DNA from: Planctomycetota bacterium
GTDB taxonomy: Bacteria; Planctomycetota; GCA-002687715; DRQF01
Length of the DNA stretch: 12,434 nt
Direction of reading: 5' to 3'
Assembly: GCA_024275615.1 (NCBI GenBank)
Contig: JAJRYU010000084.1
Coordinates: 1 to 12,434, forward strand
Within the stretch, counting starts at the first letter, position 1; each line of letters begins with the position of its first letter. The position numbers and the translations under genes were made by a program. Positions 6,783 to 12,434 of the stretch are shown one piece after another. The notes beneath the pieces were generated by a model. The model did no database searches and was not told where the DNA came from. It worked only from the letters and a program-made list of their open reading frames with translations.

Positions 6783-8927
6783 ATGAAGAAGTTTGCCCCG
6801 CTCTTGGTGGCTATGATTGTCGGCGTTTTGGCCCGTGATGGCTCGGTCACTGCCGATGAGGGGATGTGGGTCCCCCCAGCAATTGGCACTCGATTACCTA
6901 TGGAAACCCTACAGAAAATGGGTTTCAAGCTCTCTCACGAGCAATTGTGGTCGATGGAAAAGCCAAGCTTGCGCAATGCGTTTCTGCAAATTGGTTCACT
7001 TTCTCCAAGAGGCAACTTGAGCGGCTATGGCTCCGGTTCGTTCGTCTCGAAGAAGGGACTTGTGCTCACCAATCATCACGTTGCCTTTGACTCGATTGCC
7101 GCTCTTTCAACACCAGAAGAAAACCGCATCGAAACAGGATACGTCGCCAAGACCATGAAAGACGAGCTGCCTTGCAAGGGGCTCGGCATGCGTATCACGA
7201 CTCTCTACCGAGACGTGACCAAAGATGTCTTGAAGGGCGTCACCGCCAACACTGTGGCCGACGAACGTAAGAGTTTGGTAGCAAAGAACAGCGCGGAGCT
7301 CATCGAAACCGCCGCTGCCAAGGGATTCGAGGATCTGAAGGTCGAATCAGTTCTCTTTGATCAGGCCTACTACTTGGTGGGCTACGAAACCTACCGTGAT
7401 ATTCGTTTGGTCTATGCTCCCCCTAGTATGGTTGGCAACTATGGCGCCGACATTGACAATTGGATGTGGCCAAGGCACACAGGCGATTTTACCTATTTCC
7501 GCGTCTATGTCGGCAAAGATGGTTCAAGAGAAGGCTATAGCGCTGACAACGTGCCTTTCGAGCCAGCCAAGTGTCTGGATGTTTCGATTGCTGGTTATAA
7601 GCCGGGAGACTTCAGTTTCATCATGGGCTACCCCGGATCTCCCACCTATCGTCTCAGCTCTTCCTACGCAATTGAAGAGCAGGAACTCTACCGCTTGCCA
7701 GGGCAAGTGGAACGTTTCAAAGGCATGGCGGAAAACATGGTCAAGCGCGGCGAGAAGGACCCGAACTTCAAGATTCGCGTGGCATCAGATCTGGAGTCGA
7801 TCAACAACACTCTCAAGAACTTTGAAGGTAAATTGATTGAATTGCGCCGCATCCATTTGGTTAAGCGCTTGCGCGATGAAGAGGACACGATCGCTGCCTG
7901 GATCAAGGCAGATCCGAAACGAATAGCAAAGTACGGTCACGTCTACGAAGACATGGCAAGACTCTATAAAGAGAAGATATTTGCCGTCGCTTCGCTCAGC
8001 GGATTCTTGGGCGACACCGTGTGCATGCTTTGGACTCATCCACAGTTGGAAAAAATGGCCGGGACAGCGCCAAAAGCCCGTGCGGAGCGCATTGCTCCTC
8101 AGCTCTTGGGCGGATTTTTTCCTAGAGAGCTCGATGCGCAGCGAACCCAACTACGAGACTTTCTCAAGATCTATTGGGATTCGCCCGAAGCGCCTCGCCC
8201 AGAAGCCATCGCCGCTGTTGATGTCAAGAAAACGTCTCTTGATGACTACGTTGCCAAGCTCCTGCCAACTGCAATCGATCACGAAAAAATCGTCGCTCAT
8301 CTCTCAAGCAAGCTTGAGGGATTTGGTGAACTCGTCAAGTTGATCAACTCAACAAAGAAATTCCGTGCGTCTGTGGGCGGAAACGACGAGGAGATTGAGG
8401 CGCTCAAGAAGAAGAATCTTGTCCTCATGATGCATGCGAAAGAGGAGTACAAGGGTTTCAAATCGCCTCCCGAGAGCAACTCGACCTTGCGATTTACCTA
8501 CGGTTCGATCCAAGGGTATACCGCACGGGACGCCGTTGAATATCGCTATTATACCTCGGCCGAAGGCATCGCCGAAAAACACACGGGTGTCGAGCCCTTT
8601 GATGCGCCAAAGAAGGTTCTTGAGCTCATCGCGGCGAAGGACTGGGGGCGCTACGGTGACAAGAGACTTGGCACTTTGCCCATTTGTTTCTTGTCGAACA
8701 ACGATATCACCGGCGGCAACTCGGGAAGCCCTATCATGAATGGTATGGGGCAACTCACAGGATTGGCTTTTGATGGCAACTACGAAGCCATGACTTCAGA
8801 CTATGCTTTTAGGCCAGAAGCCTCACGGACAATCAATGTTGATATCCGTTATGTCTTGTGGTTGACGGAAAAGATAGCTGGAATGACTCGCCTTCTTGAT
8901 GAGATGACCATCGTAGGTGGCATGTAG
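6783..8927 (+). CDS. Exported S46-family dipeptidyl-peptidase (DPP7/DPP11 type)
   Basis: A 714-residue serine exopeptidase that removes dipeptides from peptide N termini outside the cytoplasm. The signal peptide is MKKFAPLLVAMIVGVLA followed by a short polar stretch, with cleavage probable after VTA (residue 24). The mature start DEGMWVPP is typical of S46. The catalytic His lies in VLTNHHVAF (His99). The Asp is in the DNWMWPRHTGDF block, more likely Asp235 than Asp225 by spacing. The catalytic Ser is Ser647 in GGNSGSP. The C-terminal INVDIRYVLWLTEKIAG is another S46 hallmark, and the length is normal for the family. Eighteen residues after the Ser stands Gly665. The equivalent residue is Gly in DPP7 and Arg in DPP11, which suggests preference for hydrophobic P1 residues over Asp/Glu. 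A likely role is peptide scavenging for nutrition. The gene stands alone and ends at a hairpin shared with the convergent kinase. Confidence 0.96.
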   Translation: MKKFAPLLVAMIVGVLARDGSVTADEGMWVPPAIGTRLPMETLQKMGFKLSHEQLWSMEKPSLRNAFLQIGSLSPRGNLSGYGSGSFVSKKGLVLTNHHVAFDSIAALSTPEENRIETGYVAKTMKDELPCKGLGMRITTLYRDVTKDVLKGVTANTVADERKSLVAKNSAELIETAAAKGFEDLKVESVLFDQAYYLVGYETYRDIRLVYAPPSMVGNYGADIDNWMWPRHTGDFTYFRVYVGKDGSREGYSADNVPFEPAKCLDVSIAGYKPGDFSFIMGYPGSPTYRLSSSYAIEEQELYRLPGQVERFKGMAENMVKRGEKDPNFKIRVASDLESINNTLKNFEGKLIELRRIHLVKRLRDEEDTIAAWIKADPKRIAKYGHVYEDMARLYKEKIFAVASLSGFLGDTVCMLWTHPQLEKMAGTAPKARAERIAPQLLGGFFPRELDAQRTQLRDFLKIYWDSPEAPRPEAIAAVDVKKTSLDDYVAKLLPTAIDHEKIVAHLSSKLEGFGELVKLINSTKKFRASVGGNDEEIEALKKKNLVLMMHAKEEYKGFKSPPESNSTLRFTYGSIQGYTARDAVEYRYYTSAEGIAEKHTGVEPFDAPKKVLELIAAKDWGRYGDKRLGTLPICFLSNNDITGGNSGSPIMNGMGQLTGLAFDGNYEAMTSDYAFRPEASRTINVDIRYVLWLTEKIAGMTRLLDEMTIVGGM

Positions 8928-8965
8928 TCAGCTAGGAAAAATCTGAATCAGTCTGCTCAAAACTG

Positions 8966-8995
8966 TGTGCCGGTGGGGATTTCTCCATCGGCACA
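8966..8995. terminator. Bidirectional terminator between S46 peptidase and kinase
   Basis: A 13-bp stem (8966-8978 with 8983-8995, two G-T pairs) closes on the 4-base loop ATTT. On the minus strand it follows the kinase stop within three bases and is followed, after CAG, by TTTT. On the plus strand it is followed by TTCT. It lies 38 bases after the peptidase stop and can serve both convergent genes, with the better T tract for the minus strand. Confidence 0.8.
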
Positions 8996-8997
8996 TT

Positions 8998-10320
8998 CTA
9001 TAGACAGACAAGTGCCAAGCCGAAACCCGCGGCGATGGCGATGCTGTAGCCGATCAGCTTCTTGATGAGTTTCTTGTTCTTGTTTTCTGCCGGTGCCACG
9101 AGCCGCAAGCGAAATGAGAGGGGGGTGGCCGAGCCATCTGCGCGGTGCTTGCGCAGTAAAGAACGTCTGATTTGCGGCTTGTCGAAAGAACTCCTCTTGG
9201 GAGAAAGTGGCGTCGTCGCCGGTTTGCGGCCACCTAGGAGCGCAATCAAGTCGAGCAGGAGTTCTTCGTAGCTTTGATAGCGATTGCTCTTGTCTTTCGC
9301 CATCATCCGATCGAGGACCAAGGCCGTGTCGTCGGCGATGGAATCAGTCAAGTCTTGTGGGTGTGGCAGGCGTGTGTGGGCCTTCTTAGCCAAAACTTCA
9401 ATTGCGGTGTCAGCGTCGTAGGGTTTGATGCCGGTTAGAAAATGGAAGAGAGTTGCTCCCAAGGCGTAGATGTCGGCGCGAAAATCGACGTCTTCACCCC
9501 GCGCTTGTTCCGGAGCCATGTAGCTGGGTGTACCGACGATCTTGCCAGCGTCCCATGCTTGCTGGCGTAATTCCTGTGCGTCTTCTCGGATCTGAGCCAG
9601 GCCCAAGTCCGTGACTTTAAGACGCCCACTTAAGACACCGCCGCTAGCATCTTGGGCTGCTTGGGATGTGAGCATCAGATTCGCGGGTTTCACGTCCCGA
9701 TGGATAATGCCGTGCGAGAGCGCATGAGAGAGCCCTAAGACAGCATCTCTGATCAGAGCCAAGGCTTCTCTTTCTGAGAGGCGACCCTTGCTGGCGAGGA
9801 TTTCCGAACAGTCTCGACCTTCAACGTACTCAATCGCTAAGTAGAAACGTCCCTCAGCTTCGCCGTAGTCGTAAGCCGTAACGATGTTGGGGTGATTGAG
9901 GCGAGCCACAGCCATGGCTTCCTGTTTGAAGCGTTCGATGAATTCGACGTCGCCTTCACGACTTGGCCGCAGAACTTTCAACGCCACGACTCGCTGGAGT
10001 CGTTCTTGAATTGCCTGGTAGACGACCCCCATGCCACCTTGCCCCAAACTCCCCAAAATCGAGTAGCCCGGAATGAAACCGCAGCGAGATTCGCAGGCTT
10101 CACCCTTGAGAGCTTCGCGGTCGGGGGAAAGATAGGCACTGCTGCCTTTGCTTTCGTCCTTGTTCTCAGGCGAAGAATTGTTGTGATCGATGACAAAGGT
10201 GCCACTGGCATCAAGTTCAGCCTGGGTCATCATTCTGGTGCGAAAACCAGTTTGGACCGCGACTGTCGCTTTTTGTCCGGCATTCTCAGTCTTGTTGGGT
10301 TCGTCGGGGGACGGATTCAT
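8998..10320 (-). CDS. Tail-anchored PknB-type Ser/Thr protein kinase
   Basis: A 440-residue kinase. The first 84 residues are polar and probably disordered, with a short hydrophobic SGTFVID motif at 39-45. The catalytic domain (about 85-362) is complete: GQGGMGVV (93-100), Lys115 in VALK, Glu134 of helix C, HRDVKPAN (207-214, Asp209), DLG in place of DFG (238-240) and APE (269-271). DLG is a common bacterial variant and does not imply loss of activity. A basic Ser-rich linker (370-420) leads to a single membrane helix (about 422-439) that ends at the last residue. It therefore has no extracytoplasmic sensor, and its input must be cytoplasmic or within the membrane. The ATG at 10320 has AAGG 10 bases upstream. 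It is convergent with the S46 peptidase and shares its terminator. The substrate is unknown. Confidence 0.96.
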   Translation of the reverse strand: MNPSPDEPNKTENAGQKATVAVQTGFRTRMMTQAELDASGTFVIDHNNSSPENKDESKGSSAYLSPDREALKGEACESRCGFIPGYSILGSLGQGGMGVVYQAIQERLQRVVALKVLRPSREGDVEFIERFKQEAMAVARLNHPNIVTAYDYGEAEGRFYLAIEYVEGRDCSEILASKGRLSEREALALIRDAVLGLSHALSHGIIHRDVKPANLMLTSQAAQDASGGVLSGRLKVTDLGLAQIREDAQELRQQAWDAGKIVGTPSYMAPEQARGEDVDFRADIYALGATLFHFLTGIKPYDADTAIEVLAKKAHTRLPHPQDLTDSIADDTALVLDRMMAKDKSNRYQSYEELLLDLIALLGGRKPATTPLSPKRSSFDKPQIRRSLLRKHRADGSATPLSFRLRLVAPAENKNKKLIKKLIGYSIAIAAGFGLALVCL

Positions 10321-10856
10321 CTACGCGGAACCTTATTGGCGACGGTTTTGGGGAGTCCCTCGACTCACCTCACCGCCGTCTCGACCTGGATTCAATTCTC
10401 TGAAACAGCAAACTGGCAGTACATTCTTCGGATGAGGACGTGCCATGTCTTTATCAATAGGAAAAAAGTTCCTGAAGATATTTTGCCCCAATGGCCTTGA
10501 TGGGGTATTGGTGGGCATGAGATGGAACTATATGCACCTGATTCCCAGCGAGCCTTGTCGGACTTAGGTTAATGGGTCCCAGGTGAGCCACTCGACCAGC
10601 TACAGGCGTTGCCAGCTATGTTGGATGTCAAATCAAGAGCAGTTCTGAGACAGTGCCTGACCGTGCACCTCGGCTCAGAAACCTCAGGACGAAACGAGTG
10701 CCCCGACTCGACAGGCCGTAGAGAAGCGTTTGGCCAATGTCGATGAGTCTCTCGTGAATAAGGCGGGCAACAACATGTCTTCCTGTTCTCGCCTTTGCGA
10801 ACGCCAATGGAACTTGGAGTGCCCCCACGGCCCCGTTTCGAAAACGCGAGCCTGCC
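10321..10856. other. Long region without a supported gene, upstream of the kinase
   Basis: No family-like protein is encoded on either strand. The part next to 10320 should hold the minus-strand kinase promoter. GGAACTT at 10472-10466 (-) resembles a -35 element used by ECF sigma factors, but no matching -10 is clear. On the plus strand a 40-codon frame (10445-10567) starts with ATG 6 bases after GAGGA and has no recognisable product. A hairpin with arms TTCTGAG and CTCAGAA (10643-10649 with 10674-10680) encloses a shorter GTGC/GCAC-type stem and could belong to a structured RNA or a degraded gene. Frames that continue rightward run into the terminator at 10857-10891 and are not credible. Confidence 0.4.
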
Positions 10857-10891
10857 AAAAATTCAAGGTCGCCATTCTCGGCGACCTTGAA
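10857..10891 (-). terminator. Strong intrinsic terminator of the beta-helix gene
   Basis: On the minus strand a perfect 12-bp stem (10891-10880 with 10873-10862, TTCAAGGTCGCC) has a 6-base loop and is followed by TTTTT (10861-10857). It lies 41 bases beyond the stop codon at 10933. There is no T tract on the plus side, so it acts on the minus strand only. Confidence 0.93.
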
Positions 10892-10932
10892 CAATCTCAG
10901 TGGATTTTAGCTTTCTGGAGATTCGCAGTGGA

Positions 10933-12434
10933 CTACTGCGTTTCCCAAACGATGCCATTGGTGACTTTGTAGACCCCAGGGCTCTCCTCGATCACGCCTT
11001 GAAATGTCACTTTCAGTGGGAACGCAATCACCGGCCCTGGCCCTGATGACCAAGGTGCAGGCCCCCATGGGTAGATGGGTGTACAACTCCCAAGTGGAAT
11101 CGACGCGGCAAAGACAAAGGTGATGGGCTCTAAGGCTGGAACCGCTGGACAAGGGATGAATCCCATGTTGCCAATGTTGAATGGCAAAGTGAAGAAATCA
11201 AAAACCGTCGGTTCACCCCAAATACCAAAGATGGCAAAGTTGGCGGGCGAACCATTGGTTGGCGGTTGATCCAACGTCATCGTTGAGGATGTGCCAATGG
11301 GCACTTGCACCCGATGAGCGGCGTCACCCGCACTGCCATTGATCTTCAGGACATTGTAAGGGCCGCCCATTCCCGCACCGACATTGCCATCCAGCACCGA
11401 TCCCAAACCAAGATGAGCAGTTTCGAAACATCCCATGTCAGTATTGGCAAACACCACGCGGAGATTGCCCAAGATGTCGATCACATCGATATCGGGAGAG
11501 TTCTGATCACCGGCATCAACAGCGGGCGACAAGGGGTCTAGACGAAAATCGCTCAGCAGTGGATTGAGGAAAAGCGGATCGACGGAGATGTTCCCTGTCC
11601 CCAGAGCAGCTTCGGGGCTGATTCCGGCGCAGGAATAGTCAACCGTCATGGATGCTTGGGCCAACTGAATATTGGGAGGCGGTGGTTGGGCAAGAAACGC
11701 CGGAGCAGGAAAAAGCACTGTATCTGCTGGCAGGTTATTCCAAATGACAGAATTGCGAATGACGACGTCAACGGCACCGGCGGTGTAGACATTCATAGCA
11801 ACAACACCGCCACCCGTTTTGGTAATCCCCCCCACGGCTGCCCCACCTAGAATATGATCTAGAGTCGCTGCAGATTGGTTTTCAGTAATCGTGCACCCTT
11901 CAATCAAGGCAGCACCGCGAAGATAGACGGCCGCCGGTCCCAGAGGATTGTTGTGGGAACGAATCAGACAATTCCGCAGTATGTGCCTTTGAGGAGAGCC
12001 GATATGCCCCAAATAGGCCGCGCCGAGTTGGTTGTCGTGGATATAGACCCTCTCCAGTTTGGCTGGGCCGGATGCGACCACCCCCCAACCATCATTGAAG
12101 CCGATTTCGCAATCCTCCAGGTTGACGATCCCGGATACAGCGGGGGCGCCTGTGCCAGCGGTGTTGTACAACAGGCGGGTGCGTATCATCTCGAAGGTAG
12201 ACCCCTGTTCTACTATTACCCCTGGTGTGGTCCCCTGATAAGTCGGCGGCATGCCCAAGGTACTGTTGTTGGTGACGAGGCAATCTTCCACTGTGACATT
12301 TACGAAGCTGAACCCCCACAGTGCCGCGCCCACGGAAGCAACATTGCTGTCGATTACGCAATTTCGAATTGCTACGAGTGATGAAGGCACCAAGGCAGCT
12401 GGGTCTGCTCCCCAAATCTGGAATCCTCCCCCAG
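10933..12434 (-). CDS. Secreted parallel beta-helix protein (5' partial)
   Basis: The frame is open to the window edge. The 499 visible residues are the C-terminal part, because residues before the TTG codon at 12393 (starting GGGFQIWGAD) already fit the repeat. Residues about 10-265 form a right-handed parallel beta-helix. Successive coils carry a pattern like IRNCVIDSN, VEDCLVTNN, LEDCEIGFN, LRNCLIRSH, IEGCTITEN and IRNSVIWNN, with Cys and Asn in register. Residues 281-338 (DPLFLNP, FRLDPLSPAVDAGD, NLRVVFANTDMGCFE) match the choice-of-anchor-Q segment that follows such helices. A Pro/Gly-rich C-terminal domain (about 344-499), probably beta-rich, begins KINGSAGDAAHRVQVPIG and ends FQGVIEESPGVYKVTNGIV. 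I recall similar ends in secreted planctomycete proteins, which is memory and not a search result. It is probably cell-surface or exported. A polysaccharide-related role is possible, but no catalytic site can be placed. Confidence 0.92.
   Translation of the reverse strand, partial: GGGFQIWGADPAALVPSSLVAIRNCVIDSNVASVGAALWGFSFVNVTVEDCLVTNNSTLGMPPTYQGTTPGVIVEQGSTFEMIRTRLLYNTAGTGAPAVSGIVNLEDCEIGFNDGWGVVASGPAKLERVYIHDNQLGAAYLGHIGSPQRHILRNCLIRSHNNPLGPAAVYLRGAALIEGCTITENQSAATLDHILGGAAVGGITKTGGGVVAMNVYTAGAVDVVIRNSVIWNNLPADTVLFPAPAFLAQPPPPNIQLAQASMTVDYSCAGISPEAALGTGNISVDPLFLNPLLSDFRLDPLSPAVDAGDQNSPDIDVIDILGNLRVVFANTDMGCFETAHLGLGSVLDGNVGAGMGGPYNVLKINGSAGDAAHRVQVPIGTSSTMTLDQPPTNGSPANFAIFGIWGEPTVFDFFTLPFNIGNMGFIPCPAVPALEPITFVFAASIPLGSCTPIYPWGPAPWSSGPGPVIAFPLKVTFQGVIEESPGVYKVTNGIVWETQ

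Noticed and set aside
9892..10500. Long plus-strand open frame of 202 codons.
   Set aside because: It lies mostly antisense to the second kinase, whose catalytic motifs are unmistakable, and its product is low-complexity with no family resemblance.
10485..10510. CCCCA/TGGGG inverted repeat as a possible terminator.
   Set aside because: The stem is only 5 bp with a 10-base loop and only a weak following AAAAT/TTTT-type tract; no gene ends there.
10628..10972. Overlapping frames of 80 to 88 codons on both strands next to the beta-helix gene.
   Set aside because: Both run through the perfect terminator at 10857-10891, and neither shows a transposase or other family signature.
11875..12381. Plus-strand open frame of 168 codons.
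   Set aside because: It is antisense to the beta-helix repeats and has no recognisable domain; it is a by-product of the codon pattern on the other strand.

Overview
The window looks like a chromosomal segment of a Planctomycetota bacterium with moderate GC. The inference rests on the gene set: two PknB-type Ser/Thr kinases of planctomycete architecture, a sigma-70 factor resembling the planctomycete-specific ECF-like families, a membrane-anchored PilZ protein, an S46 dipeptidyl-peptidase, and large secreted proteins, one a parallel beta-helix with a choice-of-anchor-Q-like segment. No taxonomic marker gene is present, so the phylum is inferred. I see no mobile element, CRISPR array, rRNA or credible tRNA.

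Layout, left to right. At 1-155 (+) is the C-terminal end of an unrecognised protein, closed by a textbook intrinsic terminator at 194-223. At 372-3083 (+) is a transmembrane Ser/Thr kinase whose extracytoplasmic half is built of TPR-like helices. Convergent to it, three minus-strand genes are transcribed in the order PilZ protein (6587-5328), ECF-type sigma factor (5162-4548), secreted protein of unknown function (4412-3147). At 6783-8927 (+), divergent from the PilZ gene, is an exported S46 peptidase. It converges on a second Ser/Thr kinase (10320-8998, -) that ends in a membrane tail, and a hairpin between them can serve both genes. A gap of about 610 bp (10321-10932) follows. The last gene, a secreted beta-helix protein on the minus strand (10933 to the window edge), is cut at its 5' end and closed by a strong terminator at 10857-10891.

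How the parts may work together. Two Ser/Thr kinases, a sigma factor without an adjacent anti-sigma gene, and a probable c-di-GMP receptor lie within 10 kb, interleaved with secreted or exported proteins. Sigma region 2.2 carries Thr and Ser where many ECF factors carry acidic residues. This is compatible with control of the sigma factor by Ser/Thr phosphorylation, as shown for EcfP/PknT of Vibrio parahaemolyticus. That link is a hypothesis; the sequence shows only proximity and motif. Three long open frames have start codons placed too far upstream. The starts used here are 372 and 6783, chosen by ribosome binding sites and by a terminator inside the long frame, and 5162, chosen by sigma-family length.
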